Assembly (NCBI GenBank): GCA_004794785.1
Contig: SJOL01008829.1
Span: 436,658-500,657 of the forward strand
Source of the DNA: Opisthorchis felineus
Lineage: Eukaryota; Platyhelminthes; Trematoda; Opisthorchiida; Opisthorchiidae
Direction: 5' to 3'
DNA length: 64,000 bases
Made by a program: the position numbers and the translations under genes. Every line of letters begins with the position of its first letter. The stretch's first letter is position 1. Shown piece by piece: positions 41,501 through 53,500 of the stretch. The notes below the pieces were generated by a model, which did no database searches, had not been told where the DNA came from, and saw nothing but the letters and a program-made list of their open reading frames with translations.

Positions 41501-44500
41501 ATAACACAGGCCCGCTACACTCGCCACCCAAAAAAGACTAACCTGGGAAAGAGAGTACAAAAGAGGGGCACATAGATTATCAAATCCGTTGGAAGACTGC
41601 TTAAATCGGCCAATCCGTGGAAATAGACGATCCCGTTGGTAGGGGCTTCATTAAGCTGAACCGTACATCCGTTGGCTGACAAGGGTAAATGAAATCACAA
41701 TCAAAGAGAGCGATACCCGCATTTTTACACGAACAATTAAGCTATGGCGCCATGCAGACCGTGACTTCAAAGGTAAAAAATCCTAGCTGTACGACGGTAT
41801 ATCAAAGGGTAGGGAAGCTCTGAGAAAGCAAAAATCTTGCTTCCTATTAGTATCTATGCAGTGACATAAAGGCCTTACTCAATATGCAATATGCAGACTG
41901 TTAAATGCAAAAGCGAAATACTGAATTTTCTAATTAGGCTAACACAAACCCCGATAATCATCATAGACGTTAAGGGGCGGCATTATTTCGGGGGACTGTA
42001 AACATGAAAACTCCGTGTGTAATGGGTTAGGTGTCTGGTACGTATACCAGCTAGCCCTGCAACCAAAGACAGCGAAGTCTAGAGATATGCGCATATACAT
42101 GACTGAGTAAATAAAAGTTTGCATCATAGATATCGACGAAAGTACAGTTTTCAAAAAATACCAAGTATTACTCTGTGTCATAGTAAAAGATTCTGGACGA
42201 CACTCCATTGGGATGTCCAACAGGCTCAGGCAAGGTAGACAGGAAAGGTCCTCCTCCAACTGTTGTTGTTCGAGTAATTTTTGACCTGCGAAAAAGAGAC
42301 AAATGATGGACGGATAGTGCAGAAGGAATTCTGAAGAAATTCTGATTGAACAGGTGTCCAAGAATTCAGCGGTTTTTTGTGCATCGTAGTATAATGTTTC
42401 TCATCCATTAAACCCAAAGCAGTTTTGTGGTAGGCATGGAAACGCGTGACAAATTGGTAGACGAGAACATACAAAACGCTCTTATAGCTTCACGGCATAC
42501 GTACTGTGATCCAGGTGGCCAAGACAACGAAATAGGTAACCAATTTCCACCAAAGTTGGGATAAGGGTTCGAATTGCACGAAAGTGTATCGTTAGGCGAA
42601 TATCATATTCACCATACGAACACGCCTTCCGAACCAACTGGAAGCATAGTCACGGTGTGATCTTGACGCAGCTAGAAACTCCTTAGAGGTGTACATTGTT
42701 AAGGGCATTAAGCTTGGTAGCAACATAACCATTATGTAATTAGCCAGACGTCAAAAAACCACCCATAATTGAACTTATGAGACCACCGTCCACATCCGAA
42801 CGAAATACAGCAGACCACCGTAATCCTTTGCCAGACCAGGCAATCTTCCAAATACCGCGGATGGAGCATGTGTCAGAACATCAGCGGTGAAGACATATTT
42901 CTGTCCAGTAGGACAAAAAAAGTACTTTAGGATCACTACAATAAAACAGCCACTTGTATCCGATTTGAAAATCAGAAAACTCATAACTCTGAAAAGGTAC
43001 AAAGGTGCAACAAAGCCTGGAAACATCACAAACGAGAGATTCAGCTGGGTTCCAGGTGAACCCAGAACCAAATTTGTTTGCAAATGAGTGTATTTCGCTA
43101 AAGCATCTTCTTATTCCTCTGGGCATCGACGCATAACGACTGCTTGTGTCATGTGCTCATCACAAATCGAGGAAGTTTCAGTGCTTACTCCGCCGGAAAG
43201 TGGTGACAGCAGAAACCCGTCTCCACTTACAGTTTTTGTTACATCTATTACATCAGTCCTATCCTCGGTTTATTTCGTTCAAAACCATCTGGTGATGTAT
43301 TTGTGATGACTATCCGCACGGAGAATCCTACTTCTCATGGCATTCAAATGAACATGTCAATTTTCGTCTTCGAAAATGAACGTCTATCAGTTTCCGCACC
43401 GAAATCGGCTAACAACGGCTAACTTTTCAGTAACCACCCTGGCTGAAATAGCATCGCAAAGTGGTCTACACCCACACGGTTCCGAAAGCATAGTTTGGCA
43501 TCCTGCATGTCAGCTGCATACAGTTCTTCTCCTAACAAGGATTCCTTCGTGAGGTATAAGAAAGCGGAAATCTAGTTAAAAAAACACTGAACACGAAACC
43601 GCTATCATCCGGTGGACGTATAGCCAATTTCATCTCCACAGAGAAGCAATGATCCTGCTGGGTCTGGATGCCTTCTCATTTGGTTAGTCTGGTCGGTAGT
43701 CGGATAGGGCGCACTAAGTCAAACGGTGTAGCGTGAGCATCCATGAACGATGGGTGTCAGTGATCCACCACTGATGCTCTGCTGGCACCCAGCTCTCGTT
43801 AGTTGATTTATCTGTGGCAGCATCCACGTCGCGGCGAACCGGTTCGGCAGGCCAGCTAAACCAGGTGACGCTGACCGAAGACCTGAAACTTAGTGACATG
43901 CAACGTGCGAGGAGATATGCATCAGTTGTTGTCTAGATGTAACGCACTACTCATAAGGTTGCTAAAAACTCTTCGACAACCCACGACCGGTTTCATCTGA
44001 GTCCCCCATCAAAGCCGAATTCGGGTGAAAACGAAAGTGATTGTCGGGATATGCACCGGGTTGTGCACTGAGATCAACTCTTGGTTCGGTAGCCAGATCG
44101 GTAGTTCAATTCAGAGACTTCGAAATTCCGGTAGCTCGGAATTGTACTTGGCCGTATGCCTTCGGAGAAACAATCAACTAGTGCTCGGAAAAAATACTCG
44201 TGCTGATTTATCATCAGATTCCTTGTGAATCCCACAGAACTGACTCATCTTCTAATAGTGAAGTTAAAAGTAAAAAAGTGAACATAAAAATGCGTAAACA
44301 CACAACTTTGAGGACAAGACAAGCAAGCACGTTTGTTCGAAAACAATATTGGTTACCGATCCATAAGAATAACCGTCAGCTACAGATCGCGGAATAACGC
44401 TGTCACCTTACGTAGCCAAAGTGGGGGATGCAACATTCTAGAAACATGTAGCAAATCGACCAGTAAGGTTGACGGTTGAAAAAAAACTTACTTTTTTGTG

Positions 44501-47500
44501 CCCATACCTGACGATCTGCGTCAGTCAGGCTTTCGGTAAGCTTTGAGAGAAGCGTCTCATTTCCTTTTGTCTGTTCTGCCTTCCACGATTCGTCTGGCTG
44601 CATTGTTGTCAGTAGCGAGTGCTTGTTATCCTGTGAAAAGTAGCGAAGTTTCAAAGGACGTCACGGAAATAGAAAGACAACGGACAGGGCCAAGCACAAT
44701 GGTACTTGGAATGTGGCCATTAAAATCCTACCACGCAAAGCTAGGAAGATAACAACTACCACCTGTTGTTTGAAACGAATCAGTCATGCTGCATTGTCAA
44801 GTGCATAAACGTAGATCGATGATTATTACAGTAATCCTCCTCCAGGAGTGACCACGGTCTCAAAGGTAGCACCCACCCCAACCCCAATACAAAAATCAAA
44901 GCGTCCTCCAGCCAGCGACTTCCTCTATTCGGTTTTTGTCGAGCTTTGCAAAGTCTATGCTATTGTACTAATGGATCACTCTCCTGAATCCCACCGATTA
45001 AAGATGCCGATGTAGGAGTCCCGATTAGTATATGATAGCGACACAACCTATGCCTACAGCTAACCATAAGTTTGGAGCGGCCCCTATTTCATCCTGGTTT
45101 TAGATTCGCAATCGGTTTTTCAGAACGTCTGCCTCCAAATACCTTTGATCAAGCCATTAAAATTCGCATGAGAAAAACATTCATACGTCACAACTTTTAT
45201 GCCCGTATTTTAACAACCCGGACAACAAGAGTAAACTGATCGTCCGTCCAGCAACTAGGAGCCCTGAACAAATCAACGCCTTCCTTGATAGATTACACTA
45301 CCCATGAGGCTGTTAAAAAAAACCTCGACCTTATGAGCAATGTGTTCTGCCAAAGAAATATACCGTGATATCTCCAATATCGTATCAACTGAAGCATGAG
45401 GCTGTCTACGTGCAGCACATCCAGTTGAAGAATACCACAAACGAGGAATTAAGCCATAATTCACCTGTCTATCGTTAACACCAAGTTAGTTTGCAAACGA
45501 GTGTATTTCGCCAAATTCACACTTTCTTCTCTTCTGTTAGCTCACTTTCTCTTACACACCCACACCACAACTGACTGCCAAAAGGGATGGGGATTGTTCA
45601 ACTTTGGCAACTCAGGCAGTTGTGGCCTGTCTATCAGACACAAAAGGTGCGAAGTCGCCATCCAAAAAGCCAAAGAAGGACTCAAACCGCCAGGCCTTCA
45701 ACTCAAGGATAAACGTGAGTTCGACGCCGGAGAGAAATGGCTTTCTGTAATGGTAAAAGTTATCAGTTGAAGGGAAGGTGGTTGTCACACTTCTCCTCAC
45801 CAGAAAGTACTGCTGAACGATGTCCTGCAGCATGGTTGGCCTTGCCTCAAGATCTGCACGGAACCGCTGAATTATTTTCTCGATTTGCAACATTTCCTGA
45901 AGATCCGCGTCATGATTGAGACCGTGAGATAGACCAAAGATTAAATTCAGACCGAAACGAGCCGACTCGTGACGGACAGCGAGTTCGTACTGATGCAGAG
46001 TAGCTTCGACGCGTTCCTTCGGAAATCCGTCACTGCAAAAAAACGAATCATTATTGGTTCAGAGAAGGACCTGGTAGGTGAAAATACGTCGCAGAAGGAG
46101 AATAGGTGCCTTGGTACATAACTGGGTTAATCTATTGATTAATGCTTACACTGGGTGTGTAACTAAACGTCTTTGGCACATCGGTTAATGTAATGCTGAC
46201 ACACTAATAGGCTACGTTGGTATTTAAATACCGATCACATGTAGTGAATGTGCTGTTATGAAGTAACCACTGGAAAGCACTCTGAAACCACTGAGTAAGA
46301 AAACCAAACAGGAGCAAAGGAATTTCACTGATTCAGATAAAAACTCATAGGAACTGGGGGCCTCATACAAGGATAGGTTTAGATAATAAACTTGATGGGA
46401 TCACATATGATCCTATGTATCTATACCAAACCTACTCAACGTTTCCGCTTAGATGACAGAGGGATGATCGTTAAAACGTAGTAAAGTTATCGCCCTGCCG
46501 TGCTACGTAAAGTAGCGCAGTGACTAGGAATTTGGCTATCAAAGCCGTAAACATCTGACCTAGTAGGAGCAAAATAGCTGATAGTTCAATGGTGGCGTTC
46601 AGTTCCCCTCTTGTGATGCCTCTTTGTCTGATCAACCAAACAACGAAGAGCAATACCGTCGTCCTGGCAAGCGACCAGACGCGTGGAACAGAAAAACACC
46701 CCGATATAGCGAACATCTGCCGAAATGCGTCCAGACAGAGCCATTGCGGAGCAAATCTGGTTGAAGAATATCACAAACAAGAGGCACAGTAGAATCTAGG
46801 TTAAAATACTCGCTCACACTAATCCTTAAACATCAATGGCTATGTGAATAAATCACAATGACGCCAGGGATGCAGACAGGAAATGCATTTTTTATCGGCT
46901 GAAGCTAAGTTACAAGGTAGCACTCAGCTCACGCATGGAATCGAGCAGCGGTTAGGGAGCTACACACTCCCATTGTGAACGCACACACTGCGTCCAGTGA
47001 ATAAGGAATACGGTAAGCACCAACTGAAGCGACGTTTACACTCCACCCATGAACTTAGCCAAGCGATGTCCGAACAGCCAAATCCAGCCAGGAATGTGCA
47101 AGTTACAGCATCCAGCCAATGGAATCACTCTTCAGCCCCCGAAATGAGAGCAGAACGTCACACTCAAGCCACGCATCCAATGAACTGCCATATTGAACGC
47201 TAAATGAAGCTTTTTACCCGCAAACCTTGGCTCACTTAATCTATGACCAGCAGAAAACGGACCTTTTCCGTTCCTCAGGTCAATATGCACGGATCGGATG
47301 ACTAAACCCCTACCGACATGCCTAAGCCGGTGGTTCACTGCTTTTTTGCTCGGACAGTTGTAGGTGCAGCATAGCAATCTCCCACCTTGTTAGGATAAAA
47401 AGATGTGATAATTCCACACAGTGACCAAGCAGCATTGCATATTTAGGGCTAGTCTAACCATAGACCCCCAGGTGCTTCTTTGCCGCTGTTTTAAGCCCAC

Positions 47501-50500
47501 CACATCTTACAGAACTTGTTCAAATCTGAGGGGGTTTAATGACTCAAGAAACTCAATTCTAGGATGTCTTAGGCACGCTACAACTAGAACTGCGCTCCGG
47601 CGGAATACTGGCCAGGCAATCATATTTTGGCCAACTCAGACATTGAGAAATGCACACAGTGGAGTAAGGCAGCAACAGGTATGCTCGAATTGCTTATTCG
47701 TCAAACCTAAAGTCGGTGCATCACGAGATGGACTGTTTGATACTGGCAATCCCTTATACCTGGTATGATCATGAGTGTTAACAAAGAGTTCTCCTTTAGG
47801 ATGGCTACTGTACGCCTGCTTCGTCAATCACCCTATATTGTGGATTTATAGTTTGCGTTGGACAGATTATCGCTTTCTTACAGGCCACTGTCGAGAAGCC
47901 CAGAGGTTCCAGGCTCCGTATGTCTTAACTGTATGGTATTTATGAAAAACAGGCGAAGAGATCCTCCAGGAGAATGTACTGTGACAAGTGATCAGCCGTA
48001 ATACGAATCTACCAGCAATAAACCGGTAAGTGGTGCTTATGAGCAACAGTCCGGGCAGTATGAAAGAATGACGTTCGTATTTCACGGATGCGAGCCTTTA
48101 TTAAATTCCCATTAACTAGTTAGCGAAACTGGCGGAAAAAACGTCAGAGATAAAATGGAATGAGGATATTTTTTCGGGATATTTTTTAGTGGAGTTCTAC
48201 CCACACGTCATAAAAAATAGTCGTTTCACGTTTAACGGAATTAATCGGCATTGTGTGCGCTAGAATTTAAACACCAAGTGGGTTGTGCTAATTTAAACCC
48301 ATGGTACTGTGACAAAAATATCATATCTAGTTGAACTCACCGAACCACTTTCGTGAGTACTTCACGCGTCCGGCCAGAGAAGTCATTCAACTGGTCAGAC
48401 TTGACACCCTGGACGCCCACGTGGAAACTGGTGGTTCGGGTTGACTGGTCCACACCGCAAATCCCACCAGCCCAATCGAGACCGTATCCGGACTCGATGA
48501 GTTCTCGGTAGAGTGGTGCGTTATCCCCATCGATCAGCAATTTGGAAACGATACCACAAACAAAGTTTGGATAAGTTTCTAGAATGCTGGGAAAAGAAAA
48601 ACTTGTTTTGAGGTCCAGGAAATAGTAAACAGGTTATCAATACAGCCTGAATTCCCAAGCACAGTTAACTTACTCGCCCAGTCGACAACTCAGTGAAACA
48701 ATACACTGTCTGTCAGGATCCGGTGCCATTGGATCCGCCTCAGAAGTGAGATTAACCGTACGCTGTAGAACAGACGGGAAAACCGGGGATGTTAAATGGA
48801 CGATTCAGGCAACCTCATATAGACCAATTATACCAGGGTGAGATGAAACGTTGATATCCCGCGAAATTAGCCTTCGTGCTGCATTTGTGGAACGGATTAC
48901 GGATACCCATAGATTCCAACAACCTAAATGAGGATGAGGGGAGCTAAAACAATAGTTCTCACAGTATACACAAACCACTAGTTTGTGTATACTGTATACT
49001 GTATATACAAAGCGTTATGACACAGTATTGGTTTGTGTTTAGCTTACTGCAAGTAACGTCTGCATGTGCGGAAACCGGATCTAAGAAAAAGCCTATGGGG
49101 TTTATAGGATGCGACCCGGTTTTAGCCCGAATTGCATGCCTTGTCATTACAAGTGCATCCTGTAGAAAAAAGCGACTTGACAAAAATAAGGCGCATTTAT
49201 GGAATACAGAAGTTGATATTATCCGCCTAAGTGACCGGAAATACCAGAACCCCAACGATAAGCTAGGGCTGCTTCCTACAAATCTACCATATGGATTAGC
49301 CCGGGTGCCAGACCAGTGAGATGCAGTGACCATAGACTAGTTAAAACACCTACCTGTTGGAATTCGGGAAAATCGGATAAGCGAAAAATTCCCTTCGGCA
49401 TAATGTGCAACTCCTCCGGGTTAACTGCTAAAAGGAATAACCTCGAAAGATCGTTCGGGAATGTTGGAATGTATCGTAAAATAATATTTCCTATACTGAA
49501 AAAAGTTTTTCAACCCTAACACCTTTTCAGTGCCTAGCTGTCATGCCACCTAAAGGAATCACGAGGACTAAGATACTGCCAGGTTGCCAAAGCCTGGACA
49601 GGAGCAGTCGAGATGCTGAGTTTGGGTTGGGATAGCCTAAAATATAGCTGCCGAAAACGCGCGAACTCATTATGTGTGGACTAGGACAGACGACCATCCT
49701 AGTAGAGGCACTTTAACTGTCTTAAAAACTGGCTCGCAGCAGCTTTACGAGTATACCTTCAAGAAAATATACTACGATTTCACAAATAGCGTACAAATTG
49801 AAACATCAGACGGCCTGTGTGCAGAATATTCAGTTGGAGAATATCATAAACGAGAGATCCAGTTGGGATTCAGTTGAGTCTTCCATCAAAACCAAATTAG
49901 TGTGCGAGTGCACTTCGCGAAATTTGGGCTGAAGCAGAGCATAAGGTTGGCGTAAACTCGGGAGCCGCGCTTACTTGATGAGCCCCAAGAAGGACGAAAC
50001 CGGTAGTGGGCTTCCAGAAACCTTAAGAAACCTTGAGGGTATTGTTCCTTCAGGAAACCAATCATGGTGTGTGGTATTCCGAGAAGCCTATCCACGCAAG
50101 GTCAATCATCCTCATTGGGGCACATCAAGTGGACACGAAAAATTCGACAATAGTGAGGCAGTTTCAGGCTTTTTCACAAATAACAAGTACGGTTTACCAA
50201 TGGAGGAAGAAACTGGAGTCTTATAGCCCATGAAAGTGACCAAAAACATGAAACAACCGGGGAGCATCAGGAAATACCAAACTGAGTGGAGAATACATAA
50301 GGTGTGAGCAGAGCATGATGGGGGGTTGGATAGATGGATGTTGGTCAGGGTTTTGAGAACTTGAAAATAAGGGAAATTTGGAGAAACATAATGTAGAAGT
50401 GAATTCCAAAAATGAGGTCCAATTCAAAATGGAAAGTAGCCCTGTTCTGCGAAAGAGGGTTAAAAGTTGAAATAGATGACTGGAAGATCAAAGACATGCC

Positions 50501-53500
50501 GACCCAAAATGCTGATGCAAGAACAAGCCTCTCCTTCCTGAAATCTTGCAAGAAGAAGATGAATCCATTATCGCATCGATTTTCAGTAAAGGAACCTGTT
50601 ATAATTGTAACAGAAAGTAGTTGGCCTCACACCGACTGCGCCAAAACTGAAACCAACTGCCCTTCAGAGGTTGTGTAACCGGTGTGAACAACACGTTGGA
50701 GAAGAACGTGCCGGTCTACACTCTGGTTGAGGCTGTGCTGACCAAACGTCTGCCCTTCCCCAGATTCTATAACATCGTAACACATACCAGTGACAGAAGG
50801 TAACAGTTTTTCTACAAATACGTATGGCATTCGGGCTTTCGATTTGCAAAGGTAAGGGCTGTAAGACAAGTGCGGCGTAGCGATCAAATGGTTACGGTCT
50901 ATAGAAGAGTGTCATCACTTCGCATCACCAAGGATATCCTATTCCGCCGTTTCTTTTTCAACATTGCTGTCGATGATATTCTTCATTGGGCACCTGTAGT
51001 CCTTGTGCAGTCGACCTTCTTCCAGGGACACCAGTCAAGGGTTTGAAGTTGTCAGAGAACACTGCATAGCATACAGACCATACAAAACTTGCTAATCTGA
51101 CTAGCGGTCATGGTTGCACGATTCAAGTGTTTTTTAACTTCGCAATGTGGAATAATTCCCCCGGATTGAGTAACATCACCATCTGTCATCACTTTGCAGG
51201 GATGAACCAGAAATGGTACCAGTGATGAACGTTTACCCATCTTTCAGATAGAAATTACTGGTTCATTCAATTGTTCATTCGTTGGCATGAAACATTCACA
51301 TAGAGCTCAGAAGAGTTCAAAAACACGAGTTACTGGAAGTTTTGCGCAAATGAGATTTTGGTTTTCGCTTCCGTTTTGTGCCATTTTGTTCGTGTTTTGC
51401 AATGAACAACTCAGTGCAGAGCACCTACACTTTGCGCGGTTGCCAGGATAAGGATGAAGATCCCACGGCCGCAGGCTTTCGGGAACGAGCATGCCTGGTC
51501 CTTCCTGGATAAGTTCAAGAGTGACAAGAGCTGCTGGAATGGAGACCGGCTGGAATAAACTAACGGCAGTGAAATACCTTCTGAATGGCCACTAGAAGGC
51601 GACCCTAAATACGGTTAAAGGTGGCCCGCAAAGCTGGACGGGATCGCCCCAGAAAAACCTGGTAGCGGAGTTCGGCTTACGGACCACCAGGAGATGAGTA
51701 GGTTTATGGTGGCAAGGATCTGAGCAGGTGATGGTTCAGTGGTTTGTCTGACGAGCTTCCCGAATTGAATGGACAGCACTTTGTCGAAGCTGGATGCAAT
51801 TTTTCGGCGGCGGTTGCATTAGTATCGACGGTTTGTCGTCAGAGCTTGGAAGGTGCTTGCGTTGAGCAACAGGCAGCGTCCGATTGGCCGCTAAAGACAG
51901 CGCGTGAGACTTCCAGGATCCTAGTGGTCGATTTGTAGCCGAACGTAAAAGAGCAACTATCAACAGCAGACAACTTGAAGAAGGAGATGGACTGGCCTAC
52001 AAAAGTTATCGCAGTAGACAAGGCTGCAGAGGTCAGTGGAAGGCGGAAGGCCGTCACACCAGACAATTAGTCAGTAATAAAAAGCTTTATACTGGCGTAT
52101 TCCAGAATGGGCGGTGATCCATTCGGTAACGCAGGAGGTAATGTGGGCAGAGATTGAGCTACACGGGAACCACGAGTTGTGCTAAACTGATACAGACATG
52201 TCATTAGGAGAGAAGGGGAGAGATGCTACAAGCAACAGCATGCACCAACAACGAAGGCAGTAGGTGGATACAACTGGAAAATTAACGGTGTCTTAGCATA
52301 GGGTGCGCAAAGATGAAAGACTGGTACAACATGATTTCGGTATCATTTCGAGAAGGTCTCAAAAGTACAGAGGCGACTGTAGACCTGAGACAAGATACAC
52401 TAGCGATAAGGCGGGACATAGCGGTCGTAGCATACATTTTAGCTCATCGCAACAGCCTCAATAATTCACTGCTTTTGATTTGCGCCCTGGTTGCTGGCAA
52501 CTAGCCCTCAAAACAAAAGATCGTAGAAAGACGATTATGGTAGGGGTATTCAGTATCGATTAAAAAGACACCCTTTGTTTTGTCGGGTAACCGTTCTTTT
52601 TCTGGTGATGCCTGCTTCGTTCGTTGAAAAGACTGAAGAATGTTGCCGTTTACAAGGACAACATCGTTGTGATTCCTAGCCGGAACATACAGTATTCGAG
52701 ATTCAACCCCATGAATCAACGAAGCAAAAACAGAACTCGCCCGAAGTGTGATTTTACGAAACAACACGTACCAGTGAATAGGAACATGACCAATCGAGGC
52801 TGGAAACAAAGAAACCTGAACAATCACTCAAACAGCCTTGACGTCCAGCAGAAGGCGGAGAGTTTGATGTACTTACATAGCAAAACCTCATACTGACTGC
52901 AGCTGCTTTGACCGGTGGAATAGGGTACGTGGGAAGTGAAGAACTTGAAAGCTTTCAAAAAAAAGGGTTATATTGAGGCTGAACGAAGCTAGCACACTTG
53001 CTTAAAATTTGTTATTCGAACGTCGTAGCCAGATATCGAACGTCACGAGAAAGCGCACAGAAGACGCTAAAAATGCACAGTTTACTTCGGTGAAGGGCCT
53101 ATTGGCCAGGGATAAGAAGCGATGTGATGAAGTGTGCTGGAACCTGTAAGCAGTCAACTGTTGATAGGGGACGAAACAATGAGACACTACTCCCTACGGA
53201 ACCTAGAGCTATGCCACAAATAACAAAGCTTTGGTCTCTGGACGTCATGATACCATTTCCAGTCACGACTAGCAGCAATCGGTACGTTGTAGTTATGGTA
53301 GCAGGATACTTCGTGGTGGCCTGAGGCGGCAGTCGTATCAAATCAGTGGGCGAACACGAGGAGTGGAACAACAACGCACTAGATTGTAAAGGATCACAGG
53401 GTACCGAAGATGATTCCAGAAGACCAATGACCATGATATCCTACCACCCACTGACGAATGGCTTCACGAAACATAACAATCAGACCAATAAGGAATGACT

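Larger units (their letters stand above)
42286..44491 (-). other. PITRM1 intron 11
   Basis: A 2.2-kb intron carrying two R1 fragments in opposite orientation (43.02-43.12 kb plus, 43.94-44.03 kb minus). Confidence 0.6.

Noticed and set aside
41939..42171. Extension of exon 12 through an open frame containing [12 protein letters not shown] and [10 protein letters not shown]
   Set aside because: The resemblance to the PTNG...YFRAFSS block is superficial. The true block is encoded at 41,543-41,675, with matching phases on both sides.
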